A DNA stretch of 64,000 nt. It comes from Blattamonas nauphoetae (taxonomy: Eukaryota > Preaxostyla > Oxymonadida). The number at the start of each line of letters is the position of its first letter. The first letter of the stretch is position 1. The notes beneath the pieces are model-generated. The model worked only from the letters and a program-made list of their open reading frames with translations. It did no database searches and had not been told where the DNA came from. The stretch is from the NCBI GenBank assembly GCA_033064195.1, contig JARBJD010000220.1:1-64000 (forward strand), given 5' to 3'. The position numbers and the translations under genes are program-made. Below are positions 11,663-23,543 of the stretch, piece after piece.

Positions 11663-14600
11663 TCATCCACGATCATCGAAAGCGTCATCGTCGCCAAGCT
11701 CTTGATCAACTTCAGGATCGGTCTTGCCAAAATTGTCGTCTTCATCAAATTGAGAGGAATCGTCTGAATTCCAGAGATCAGCAAAGTCACTAAATCGATG
11801 AATCTCGTCAGGGCGGTGTGTGTTTGCTCCTCTCCACTTGTTCACAAACATCAACGAAAACGAGTCAAGAGCGAAATCGCTTCTGTCCTCCATCCCTTCC
11901 TCACGCAGAGCGTGCACAAACTGCCTCACTTGTGGGTTGGACCGATTCTCACTCAGTCTGAACAGGTCGCAGAATCGGTTGTGAAGATCCAGCGATGATG
12001 GGATGCTGTCCAGACGAACAAGAGCGATGGAGAGGACGGAGAGAAGAGAGGAGAGAGGAGGGGTGGAGAGAGTGGATGGATGAGGTGTGTGGATGAGAGA
12101 CAGAACGAGAGAGAGGAAGTTGTTCAGGAGTTGCGAGTGTTCGTCCTGTCTGTGCCGAATCTCAACTCTGTCTGGCGATGAAGGGACGACAGTTGTGAGA
12201 ATGCGAGTGAGGAAGGGAGCGAGTGGAATGAATGTGGAAGCAGGGATGTCAGAAGGGTCGTCTGGAAAGATGATTGTGTGGAGCGAGACGAAGAGCTGTT
12301 GGGGTGTTGTGGGTCGGTCTTTCTGAGTGAGACTGACGAAAAACGGATCGTCAGATTTCAGAGTTCGTGAGGTGGTTGCTGTTCTCTCCTCCAAAATCAG
12401 ACAAGCAATCGTTGCTGTTTCCTTTGCGATGTCAGAAACCAGAGTCTCATTCAGTTCCAGACGAATTTGAGTGAGTGATCGTGATTTGATTTGAAACACT
12501 TCAAAAAGAGGCCAATGTTTGTGTTGAGAGAGGAAATGCAGAAAGTCGAGTCTATCAGAGAGAAGGATGGAGGAGACGATGGATGAGAGTGGTTGTTGGG
12601 TGACTGATGATTGGTGAATGCCTCGGAAAGGAGCAGTCGCTCTGCTGATCGAGAAAGGCGTTGGCGTGTTTCGGGTTCGCTCTTCGATCTCCTGAAGAGC
12701 GAGCAGGATCGAGCGAAGAAGAGAGAGATCGGTTGTCACTGCCAGCGAGACCAGAGAGTCGATTGCTGGCGTTGGATCAATTGAATCAAAGTTGATCAGG
12801 CAGAGCAACACTTTCGAACAAGAATCGACAATCTGCGACGTCACCTCATCCTTCCCCACAACACATCCCTCCTCCACTCCTTCCCGACGAAGAGGAGCGA
12901 TCGTTAGAAGGGTGCTGAAAACAAGGTCACGTAGTGCTTGCTTTCGGTTTGTCAATAAGGTATCATTTGGGAGTTGACAGATGCATGACTCGACTGTGTC
13001 GGCAATGTGAAACAGGGACATTGCGACCAGCGGAAGATTGCTGAAATGACCAGCCAACTCGACAACGCGATCGAATGCATCAAGATTCTTCTCGAGATGG
13101 AGATTGAAGAGTTGAAAGGAGTGGATTTTGTGAACTGACAAGACGAAAAGTGCTTGCGCGTCGTTCTCTGCTCTCATCAGCTCGTTTGCGATGTCGGGAG
13201 TGTTTCTCGAAACAACAGCCAGCTGCGTCAGAAGCCTCCATCTCTCCTCGCCCTCGGCTGTTCTCAGCTTCTCGGTGATTGCAGTCTCGAATTGTGATTG
13301 TGGACGGGTTTGTTGTCCGAAGTAGAGAATCCCTGGTAGAGTGTGAAAGACGAGCTCAGCGACTTTTCTCAGTTCGGTGAGGAGAGCGATGGGAGTGTGG
13401 TAGGAATGCACTGTCGCCATCTCCACCAAACACTCCACCATGCCATTCAGAGAGACTTCGGGATCAACGTTCAGCGAAATGAGTTGGTCACCGAATGACG
13501 ACAGAAACTGTGTCTGTGATTCAGCTCCAAGAAAAGGGAAGAGATGGACGATGATCACAATGCGTCGCTCATTCTCAGCGTGATTGAAGTTGTGTTCCGA
13601 TTGAGATGTGGGGATGGCGAAATCGAGTGAGAGATGAGCCAGCTTTGCCAGAGCAGTGAGTGCAGATGGTTGGCTGCTGTCGTTCCACACACTTGGCTGT
13701 TCTGACAATCCGCACAGCTCGGGAGAGAAGAAGGGGAAGGAGTGAGGGAGTGTTGTGGTCGAGTGAAGCGCGTTCACAAGACATCCAGCAAAACGAATCC
13801 CAAGTATCTGCGCAAAGCCATGGGACCCAAATGGTTTTGAGATGTCAGAACGAGAGATCGACACAACACAACCTGCTTCAGCACAAATCGACAGTGAATG
13901 ACCTTTCGTGTGATTTGGTACTCCAGACTTCTGCAAATGGCGAGGAGTGAATGCATCGCTCACAGGGAATGTCGTTGGAGTGGCGAAGAGGAGTGCCTCG
14001 GTGTGAGGTGTGGACAGGCCAAACTGGTTCGAGAAGACAGACACAGCAGCTGTCGACAGCTCGTCGTGAGTGCTCGCAGCGGAGAGAATGAGGAGAGTGA
14101 GAAGAGAAGATGGGAGCGAATTGAAGTCTTCACTCGTCCTTGTCAGATCCATCTTAACTTCTGCCATCGTGTGTAGCAGCACAACCCAATTCGGTGTCGC
14201 TAGACCAAAATCCAGACAGCTGGGTTCAGACGGCGAGTCAGACACCACTCGAGTTGAATTCATTGCTGTCGAAAGGGCGATTATCAAAATGCGTCGAGTG
14301 TGGTTCTCGACGAGATGGCGGAGGAAGGCAGGGTTTGTGCTGGCCATGCGGAGGAACGAGCTGGCAGCGTCGGTGAACGAGCGAGGGGAGAGGAGGGAGC
14401 GGAGAGGGAATGATGGGTCGAGGAGCGGTTCGCTGAGTTTGGTGAAGAGAGGAGAGGAAGACTGGCTGAGTAAGGCGATGAGGTTCAGGTGTCGATCGTG
14501 ATGGAAGGGAGTGTCGGAGGGAGAAGAGGAGAGATCGACAGTTTCGAGAAACGAGTCGATGAGGTCGGGATGGACTGAGGAAGAGATGAAAAAGTGAGGA

Positions 14601-15605
14601 TGATCAAAATGGCACACCATTCAGAAATGTGGCAGTGTGTTGGAGGCATTGAGACAGAAGATTCATGGGATGGTTTCCACCAAAAAATAAATTGTTAAGC
14701 GTCTCATCTGAGAATTGACGAATGAAGGCAACAATCCTCTTCACTGAATCCTGAAAGGATTGGAAAAACAATGAGAATCCAAACAGGTTCATTTTGTGAG
14801 ATTTCGACGATCTTTTGAAAGGCACGAAAATTGTAGTCCACGATGGGATCGTCATTTTGTTCTCGCGAAATGGATTCCGAAAACACGCGGAAATTGGTGA
14901 TGATCGTTTGAAATATGGTATCACCAACACCAAGGATCGCACAGGCCATCACTTCGTTGCACAAAATGTCCACTATCGTTGATAAAGAGGATTGAAGATT
15001 TGTGTCATCGTTTTTGAGATATGGTTGAGGGTTGCAGAGGACATTGCGAAAAAAGGATGAAAGGTCTTCTGAGAGAGGTTCAATCGAGACCAGGGGACAT
15101 ATTTCAGAAAGTTGGGCAAGCTGTACGAGTGGATGATTGTTGGTCTGATTCGGCTGGATCTGTTTCAGAATCGAATTGGAGAATTCAGAAGTGTGGAAGA
15201 GAATGATCGCATCTTCATTGGATGACACTGAAACAATCAAAGACGGAGAGACAGACCGATTTTAGTGAGTGACTGAATAATTATGTCCTGGAGAAGAATA
15301 AAGCAAAAAAGGATAATACTGAATGAGAAGAGCGTAGTATAATATCATGTTGAGACAAGGTGGTACCAAAGCGATGAAGGATATCATTTCGTTGGTCTTT
15401 TGTCATGTGGTGTAAAACTCCTGATCAGAGGAAAACCGTCAAAGAATGAGAGAAAAAACACACTCCGCAGAGTATTTTCCAGAGATTGTTGATATGCTTG
15501 ATGTTGATGCTCGTTTGGATTGTAATGTAATGCGAGAAGTTCGTCGAAAAGTTCGACAGGATTTTTCTCGGCTGTTGTGACAGGTATACAAACAGAGCTG
15601 CTCAT
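11663..15605 (-). CDS. Large helical protein A2, tandem paralogue of A1
   Basis: Collinear with A1 over its full length and predicted to have the same intron set. The last exon begins just after the intron whose translation gives MVCHFDHPHF and ends with a short acidic tail (DDDAFDDRG, TGA). The start is MSSSVCIPVTTAEK at 15605. Long stretches of the last exon are nearly identical to A1 (for example the ATAPFRGIHQSSVTQQPL region), whereas other stretches have diverged strongly; this mosaic could reflect gene conversion (inference). The A1 donor at 10383 has no counterpart here. A GTATTA donor further downstream gives a 32-bp intron (15319-15288) and keeps the frame, adding a few residues. No known domain was recognised. 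It appears intact. Confidence 0.75.
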
Positions 15606-15805
15606 TTCAGAAGATGGAAGGAGAGAATTTGCTGCTCTAATCGACTCAGAATGAGTAATGAGTTAATAACGAAACAGTCGCTCAACAATGCAGTTGTGGG
15701 CATCATTCCCTGATCAGTTTGTTTTCAGTGATTGAAGACAGTTCAGATTCATTTCACGCTTTCCGACCTTCTCATTCGATTCGGTCGTATCTGTGACCAT
15801 GTGGT

Positions 15806-18722
15806 CAAATGAACCGCGACGATGTCGACAATGAACAAAACGATGAAGTCCTCCGTCTCTCTCTGGGTGTCTTCGAACTCCTCAATGACCCAGTATTATC
15901 CACAACTTGGCCTGTTAATTGGACTGGACGGTGCCAGCGTTGGACCGGTCGATTGACTTCGATTGGACACTCTTTTCTGATCATGCCCATTTCACCCACA
16001 TTTCATCCACATTTCATCAATATTCCACTTCTTCACTCTTTTTCACAAAGAACTGTGCTGGATAACACAAGAAACGTCGAAATGGAGAGAGTTAGATCAA
16101 ATTTTGAGACAATCGACGTTCAGCATGATCCACCCACCATTGGACGCCATTGGACGCGACCGGTCGCAGTTGGAGTTACTCCTGTTCTGAGTTCTCCGTA
16201 ATTACTTCATCCACAATCCTGAGTTTTGTAAGATTCGGTGATTGGACGTTCGACTGGACGGTCCATCGGTCGCGTCCAATCGGTCGTCCGATCGACACCT
16301 ATTAAGGGACACAGTTCCAAGCCACTCTCAATGACGGTTTGATATTCACATTTATGTCTCACTTTTTTGATGACTAGGAATCCGCTTCTTTGAGTAGGAA
16401 CACAACACTTTCCAAAAATATGTATCCTGCCGATTCTGTTTGTGATCGATCTCACACCGGTTTAGGTCGTCATTTGTGGTTTATTCTCTCTTTTTCTCAT
16501 TCTACGTCCACTTCCTTCACTCTATCTCTCCATCTCTCGTTCGAATAGAGCATTGATTCATCCACCATGCAGGAAGGCCTCACCATCCATCAATCATTCC
16601 ACTTCTCGCCAGAGAAGAAACGAATGGCAATCCTCATACTGCAAAAAAGGGAATCAGTATCTTTACAACGGGAATCTCCAAATCGACGGGCAAATTGTTC
16701 CCCAATATGCACAATGTCGGAGGAGCCATCCCCATCGGTTTGTTTCTCTCGCGTATTCACATGTTGACGACTTCATTTTTTAGTAGTTGCCCATCTTCAG
16801 TCATAAAATAACTTTCCAAATTAGGAAAAGCAATAGAGGAGAGATCGGAACAAAGGGCGAAAGCGACTGAAGAAAAGAGGCAAAGAGCAGAGGAGATAAC
16901 AGCAAAGAAGACAACGAAGAAGAAGAAGATGAAGTTGAAGAAAGTTATGATGCCAAAGGAAGTAAAAAGAACAGAACATGGCAGAACAAGATAAAACAGG
17001 AACACACAATTACACTTGTCGCGACTCTAGCAGCATAAAAGATGGCCAAAACAATCGGTGAAGAAAAGAAGGAAGACCTAGACCAAGTCAAGAAGAAGGG
17101 AGAACCAAAAGTTCAGGAAAATACAGGACGTCATGAAAAAGTTGAGGAGAAGAATTTATCGTCTATCCAAGGTTTGTCAGAATGAATATCCAGATATTCT
17201 ATCTCATCTTCATTATTCTCTCAGGAGATATCTCCATTCTTCCTCCTCTTTCATATTCTCATCATTGATCCTTCTCCTCTTTTCAGCCTTTCACTTCAAA
17301 ATTCAACATGCACCTCACACGAAAAAGCAACGACGAAGTCAATGTCTTCGAACACATCATTTTCAATTCGGTATTCAACGCAATCGCTATCCTCAACACT
17401 TCCCTCCAAATCAATATATTGCTTGTTCACGGTCTCACCCACACTTTCTTGGTGATATACCTGCACTCTATTCTGCATTTGCGTACCATTCTCTTCGAAC
17501 TCTGCGTATTTCCAATTGAACTAGACCCTGATGGTCACACTCGTGAAAATCGGAAGGGAGAAGAATCAAAGACTCTTGGAGGCTCGCTTCGATCAGGACA
17601 GGGAGTGAAGGGGAGAGCAAAGCAAAAAAGGAAGTGAATAAGAGGAAGAACGAACATGAACGCACCGCTATTTTTTGCGAAGTCTCAACCAATCCTAAAG
17701 AAGGCCTGACCAACAATTGAAGAAGATTATGAAGATATTCAAAAAGCTGAATGTCGCCTACTGTCTCTCCTGCATACTTTTCATCCTATCTGACACTGAT
17801 CCATATATTTTGCCTATCGTCATTGATACCAGCCAGATCCTGACATCCACCCTCGCCATTTCATTTATTCCATGTTTGAGATCGTTATTGTGAGAATCTG
17901 TTCGAGGAATTGAGAATTCATGGAGAAATGGAGGGTTGATTTGATCAGCCCTTTTCCACGTCAGTCTCTCTTTCTCCTGCGAGAATTAACCTCAATCCGC
18001 CGAAATCACTCTAATTTTTCCACAGAACACCTTCAATTGTCGTTTCGAGTCATTTTGTCGCAATTCATTGGACTTCCCCCATTGCCTGGTTTTATGAACT
18101 CCCTCGGCTCCCAAATAGGAGACCGGTCGTTGGACCGGTCGATGCCACCTCGACTGGACACAGCTTAACAGGCCAATCCACAACACTGAAAATGGTGGGT
18201 GAACCGTCGACAATCACTCATGCAGACCATGAGAAACCACCATTCATCAACGAACGCAAAACTGACAATTCGCAACATCCTAACTACTCTGCCAATGTTC
18301 ACATGAACACGTCCCGTTCACTGTTCGTGTTTGATAACTCGACAGTGTCAATGAAAAAGATGATATTTGACTGTGGATGTGATGGAATGGCTCTGACAAA
18401 AGTGTCGTCGTCCGAAGTGGTTGTGTCATCGAGCAAGATTGTGTCGAACTCGAAACAGACATCATTTGTGGTGGGAACAGGACAGGAAGGAGTTGGGAGT
18501 TATATCTGTGTTTCTGATTGTTCTCACATCTCATCAACTTCCATCGTTCTTCTTCCACTGGTTCGGACATCCACATGTCTCCCAACACCCCTCCACGATT
18601 CAACATCATCATGCACACCACAGTTGGTCCAGCACTCTCCGTTTCTGTCAGTGAATGGAGCTGCTCTGGTTTTGTCGAATGTTGAACTGGTTCTGGGAAC
18701 GGGTCCTCTGCTGGACTTTGGG
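15806..18722 (+). pseudogene. Surface-protein 5' fragment S2, split by a transposon
   Basis: The host sequence is 15806-15906 plus 18185-18722. The first part reads RLSLGVFELLNDPVLSTT. With the 2.27-kb insertion and one TCCACAAC copy removed, it continues in frame as LKMVGEPSTITHADHEK and then SLFVFDNSTVSMKKMIFDC and VVGTGQEGVGSYICVSDC. This matches S1 and S3. No signal peptide remains at the left. Homology to S3 ends at about 18722 (GPLLDFG), exactly where the opposite-strand coiled-coil gene begins to look like real coding sequence, so a rearrangement junction lies there. Confidence 0.7.
15907..18176. mobile_element. 2.27-kb transposon, 12-bp TIR, 8-bp TSD
   Basis: Both ends read TTGGCCTGTTAA inward (12 of 12), and TCCACAAC is duplicated on both sides (15899-15906 and 18177-18184). 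Subterminal regions carry many variants of TTGGACNGGTCG. Near 16235-16310 an internal copy of such end-like sequence suggests a nested or rearranged end. No transposase was found; the interior has a Lys/Glu-rich coding-like stretch (about 16820-17160) of unknown origin. The 8-bp duplication fits hAT-like or P-like elements, but the TTGG terminus is not diagnostic. The homologous uninterrupted sites in S1 (near 11083) and S3 (near 25843) confirm the boundaries. Confidence 0.85.
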
Positions 18723-19953
18723 CGAGTTTCTTGGAGCTTCGCTTTCTCCTCTTTGAGAATTTGGATCTGGTATTGGAGTGAACCCAGATCTTCACGGAGA
18801 GCATCGACTGCTTCTGAAAGACGTCTTATTTCATTTCGTCCACTCTCGTCGATCCTGCCCCGTTCCTTCTCTTTCTCCTCTCTCCACTCGGCCATCGCTT
18901 TCAGCACTTCCTCCTTTTCGTGTCTGATCAAGTCAACTGTTTCTTGGATCTGTTCCTGGTACGTTTGTTTCAAGTCGTGTCCTTCTTCAGCCAACAAATC
19001 CAGTTCTGCCTCTCGTTCATCCTGCTCCCTCAAAGCGCGATCGAACGGATCTTTCATCGCTCTCAAGTCTTTCTCATACTGCTCTGTCAGGTCTTCGTCG
19101 ATTTTGGGCATCTGCTCTTCGCGGTCGTTCTGAAGCAGCTCCATTTGGATCAACTGCTGGACGGCGCTTTTCGCTGACCCTTCCCTCTCGTCCCATCGCT
19201 GCTCGGCGTACTTCACAACGTCATCAAGCGCAAGACGCCTCTCGTTCTCTTCTTCTGGTCGAGTCAGAGGAAATGAGGACGACGCTCGCGACAGCCCTCG
19301 TTTTCGGTGTTCCTGTGCGTGACGTCCTTCCTCGATGGACTCCGCGTCTTCCCTCGGTTGATGTACATCCTCATCTGCCTGTTTTTCTTCTTCCTCTGTC
19401 GGAGCGGATGGCAGAACAATTCGGGTTGGTTGAACGAGAGGAGCGTCCATTGTGATTGTTTTGTGAGGCACATCCACAATTGCGGGTTGCTTGAATGAAA
19501 ATACTGCATCCTTCTTCGCTTCTGTCATCTCGTGGGTTGCTTCCTCTTCCGCAGTCGGTGCGGATGGTTCGATGACGAGTGTCTCGCTTTCTTCCGCTGG
19601 AGGTCCTGATGGTTCGATTGGATGGAACACGGGTTGTGGCTGGGGAGGCTCTGGAGGAGGGAGGTGGGCGGGAGGGCAAGTCGTGGCGGGTTCCGCTGGA
19701 TAAACTGGGTTGAGTGGATCGTCTCGATTTCGAATCTTGTGGGAAGGATGATTGATGCTGAGCGGATCGACGGCCGCAAAATCGGAGTATGCTGTGTGTT
19801 TCGGGACATACACCGATTGAGTGACAAGTGTGTGAGGAGAGAACGCACTTTGGGATGAAGGTCGATCTCGAGATCGGGAATGAGGAGTTGTGTTCGATGT
19901 CTGTCTTTTTCTGTTTTGTTTGTTCGATTTGTTTGATGATCGGTAAACAAAAC
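18524..19953 (-). CDS. Pro-rich coiled-coil protein with a chimeric C-terminus
   Basis: The frame is supported from 19813 down to 18524 and stays open upstream to about 19953 (SRDRPSSQSAFSPHTLVTQS) without an ATG, so a first exon is missing from this model. Order: Ser/Arg-rich start, Pro-rich segment (PAHLPPPEPPQPQPVF), acidic linkers with repeated PSAPTxEEE, then a long coiled coil (about residues 185-350 of the 429-residue frame, for example EEVLKAMAEWREEKEKE). From about 18722 to the stop, roughly 65 residues are simply the antisense of the surface-protein fragment S2. The native C-terminus has therefore probably been replaced at a rearrangement junction. Function unknown; a cytoskeletal or scaffold role would be a guess. 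Confidence 0.6.
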
Positions 19954-19959
19954 CTGCGA

Positions 19960-20650
19960 GTCTTGTGGTTGCTTAATAAGTCAAAACACGTAACAAATCA
20001 TCCATTTTCCAGAACTTCTTCACCCTTCATCGACCTAATTTTTCCCTGGCCGATGTGTTCACTCGTCATGAAAGGTCCGGAGGTTTTTCACACAATTCTT
20101 GACAATTTGTCAAGTTTGAGACATAAACAAAGCCAGACGGGATGTCACCAGATTATATCTGAAATCGAATGCTCGATGTGCGAATCCCAAAGGAGAGCGA
20201 ATCACAACTTTTTGTTGTGGCTTGATCCAAACTGACTCTGAGATGTTCACCTCACCATCATCGAATGAAAGTATATTACATTACACATCAAGTGTACCAT
20301 CTAATGAACTGGTTTGTTTCCCGTTTTTCTTTCCCAGTTCGAATGATTTGTTTTGTTGTTTTTACTGAATCTCGATGCTTTTTTCTATCATTCCACCTAC
20401 TAATTCTCGGTCTCTCTCACATGTCCAACATCTACCTGGTGGTATTCACAGAGAACATTCTTCTCGCAAATAGTGCAAGCATATCGAAGTGGAACAGAAA
20501 AGGAGAAAGTTTCGATCTTACACGAAGTGCGGAACAAGATTGAAGAAGGTCTGAAAGTGAATGAACTGTTCTTATTTAATATTGTGGATATTGATTATTT
20601 ATCTATTCGTGATTCACTTGATATTCTCTCTCGTTCTTCATTCTGATTGT
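19960..20650. other. No gene recognised
   Basis: Intergenic stretch between the coiled-coil gene and the gene ending at 22482. Only short ORFs; no repeat ends or RNA gene seen. It should hold promoter sequence for the genes on both sides, but no recognisable element stands out. Confidence 0.4.
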
Positions 20651-20693
20651 TTCTGTGCTGTTCTGGGTTGATGCAGATGAAAATGGAGAGAGG

Positions 20694-22482
20694 ATGAAGG
20701 AAGTGGGGGAGATGGGATTGCGGATGGGATTTGTGAGTGAATTGTGTTTGACATTGGGAAGTGAATGCTCACCGCTCTTATTCGTTTGTCTTCCTTCCTT
20801 CCTCCTCATCTCTCAACTTCCTCTTTCTCCCTCTTTCGTCATTTCTGCTGTTTGTGTGATTGTTGTGTGTTTGTTGTGGCAGAATGTGGCGTCGAGTGTG
20901 CTGACTCTGGTCGTGGGGTGTGTGTTGCATCCAAAGCGGAAGAAGATGAGCGACCTGCTTCCCTCACTCCTCTCTCTCACCCACGTCTGCCTCTCTCCTC
21001 CTTCATCTCTTCTCGTCGTTTCTCTTGTGTTGTGTTGTTTTTTTTGCAGCACGCTGATCCCACTCTGTCTGTGCCCGCGACACACGCTGTTGGGTCTGCC
21101 TCTCTTCTCATCCTCATCTTCTCTCTTCTCTTCTTTTATTTTCCTTTGTTTTCTTGTGCAGGCTGGTGTGTGACTCGAGTCTGTCGTGTGGGGATGTGGA
21201 GGGAGTGCTGAGTGGGGGAGTGGTGGAGAAGGTGTGCTCGTGGGTGGAGGGTGGGAAGGAAGTCGGGAAAGTGTTGGGTCTGCTTCGAGTTGTTGACAAG
21301 TTGTGTGTTGGACTGAAAGGAGCTCTTCGATCAGCTCAGAAACAAGAACAGGGATGTAAGGAGAAAGAGAAAGAGAAAAAGAAAGTGAAATCAGGGAAAG
21401 CACAAGGACTGGCAGGACAAACCGAGGACGAGAGCCGCGATGGTTGGAAGTTGGCGAATCGGTGCCAAGCGGCGCTGAATTTGATGGAAAACACGCTGCT
21501 CGGACTGTGCTCAGCTCGGGAGTCGGAAGAGAAGGAGAGCTCGACGGAGATGAATGTGGAAGTGACAGGACAAGCTGGATGGATTCTGGCAGTTCATTTC
21601 CCGCATGTGCTGTCTGGAGGAAGGAAGGAGGTGGGAGTGATTGGGGTGGATGTGGGTCTAGAGAGGAGAGCGATGGAGGAGAGGGAGAGACAAAGGGAGG
21701 AAGAAATGAAGAAGATGACAGAAGAGATGAAGAGGAAGTTGGAAGAAGTGGAGAAGCTCAAAGAAGAGACGGAAAGGAAATTCGCACTGAAGATGGCAGA
21801 GTTGAATGAACAGGGCGAGCGACACAAGCGATTCATCGAAGAAGGAGAGGAGAGGGAGCGAAGGAAGAAAGAAGAAGAGAGAAGGAAGGAAGAGGAGAGA
21901 AGGAAGGAAGAGGAGAGAAGGAAAGTGGGAGCAGCAGTAATCGAATGGTTCCGAGCAGATGCATACTCGCTGAAGGGTTCTGTCTTCACTTGCTGCAATG
22001 CATTTGGATATCAGACTCTCCTCTCCGCCGAGTTTGGGAACGTTGTCGCCAGATTCACTTTCACTTTCCAGACAATCACAGGTTGGAATCGAATCGGCAT
22101 CGTTGCTTCTGATCTGACTGCGCAGGTGAAAAGTGGATCCAATTTTACTGATCACGCGGGTGGAGCTGGATGGCGCGTGAATTCAGACTTTCGAAGTGCT
22201 CGCCAACACGGCAATGTTGTCCAATCTAGATCAGCGTGTGCAGCTGGGAGAGAAGGCCAGCGAGTGGTGTTGGAGGCAGACGGGCGAGACGGGAAGAGGA
22301 CACTGCGACTGAGCCAGGATGGACAGACACAACCAACATTCTTCTCGAACATTCCTGTCCCGTTCCGATTCGCAATTTATGTGACTGGAACTGGTGATGC
22401 TGTGTCGATTGAGTCGGTGGAAGTTGTGGCTGAGCCTCAGCTGAGTGGGGGAGGGACAGAGATTCGGATGGACGAAGCATAA
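20694..22482 (+). CDS. Coiled-coil protein with SPRY-like C-terminal domain
   Basis: The last exon is open from the acceptor near 21160 (after TTGTGCAG) to TAA at 22482, about 440 residues. It contains a helical region (VVEKVCSWVEGGKEVGKVL), then a strongly charged coiled coil with the tandem unit ERRKEE, then a beta-rich domain of about 170 residues beginning GSVFTCCNAFGYQTLLSAEF and ending NIPVPFRFAIYVTGTGDAV, which resembles SPRY/B30.2-like sandwiches. Upstream, small coding-like blocks (for example FVSELCLTLGSECSPLLF near 20730-20781 and NVASSVLTLVVGCVLHPK near 20881-20936) are separated by pyrimidine-rich tracts ending in CAG, so several short exons with longer introns are likely. Their exact joins are not resolved. 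Confidence 0.55.
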
Positions 22483-23206
22483 CCACAACTCTTCCTGTTC
22501 TTCCTGTTTCCATTCTTCATTCTGTCATTCTCTCATTTCACAACCACAATCAGTGACAATCAAAGAAGATGTTCGTAGTGGAAAGTATTCCATCCCAACT
22601 TCAACATCAATATATCTGACGTACAATTCCCTCCGAATCGAGTGCACAATCGCAACGAATAAATTTTGATCCTGTTGGCGTCGTGCTGGTGTACATCGTT
22701 CATCGCTTTCTGTTCGATTCCATCCTCCAGTCCTTCTCTTCGCAGCATCCGCATGAGATCACGTCTTGGTTGAGACACTCTTCCCCTGCCAACGTTCGCG
22801 TCACATGTAAATGACGAGAATTTTGTTACGAGAGTGTAAACAACGGCATCTTCGCTGTTTTCTGACAGGAACAGCATGAATGCTTGTGGGACTGAAGAGT
22901 GAGGAAGAAATTGCAATGTCGGGGGATGGTGGATCGCGATGTTGAAAAGATGAAAGATGATTTCGCACACAGATTCAAAACAACTTGGGAATTGGCTTCG
23001 GATGATGTGACGCAAGATGTGGTCCATATACAGGCGGATTTGAAAGTGTGTTCCAGATTTGTTTGAGCGAGTTAAAATGTGGATCAGAGTGTCGTGGAAG
23101 TCTTCATTCCCTTCAAACGGACGAGTCTGTGGATGGAGGAGAACCATCAGCTGACTGAGCCGTCCTTCCTTGATGAAGAGAGACGTGACAGCACCAGACG
23201 ATTGGA

Positions 23207-23322
23207 GGGTAATGCTACGCGCAGTCCGCGTAATGACTAGGGGCAGTCCGCTTTTTGGGCTAGGGGCAGTCCGACTTTTGCTAGGGGCAGTCCGCACATT
23301 GCTAGCGGCAGTCCGTCGATTT
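23207..23322 (+). repeat. Left TIR with five CAGTCCG iterons
   Basis: Five copies of a 14-15 bp motif ending in CAGTCCG (first copy GCTACGCGCAGTCCG, then CTAGGGGCAGTCCG variants), spaced about 22-26 bp. The array is mirrored at the other end of the element (24932-25048). Such subterminal iterons are typical transposase-binding sites (inference). Confidence 0.8.
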
Positions 23323-23543
23323 TCAGGTTATTTGTGGTGATTCATTTAATTTTTCTGGAACTATTAGCAAAATGAGTCATTTTGAAATTGAAATCCTGCG
23401 AATTCAAACCGAGATGTGATAAGGTGGCCATTAAAGGAGGACTGTTTAGGAACAGACCGATCATGAGAGATAACTGATATTCAAAGTAAAAACTCATCCA
23501 GAAGAACATCATAGGACATTTTTCGAAATCAAGATCGGTTTTT

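Noticed and set aside
23207-23322. Spaced direct repeats resembling a small CRISPR array
   Set aside because: Eukaryotic context, mirrored at the opposite element end, spacers vary little and no cas genes; these are TIR iterons.
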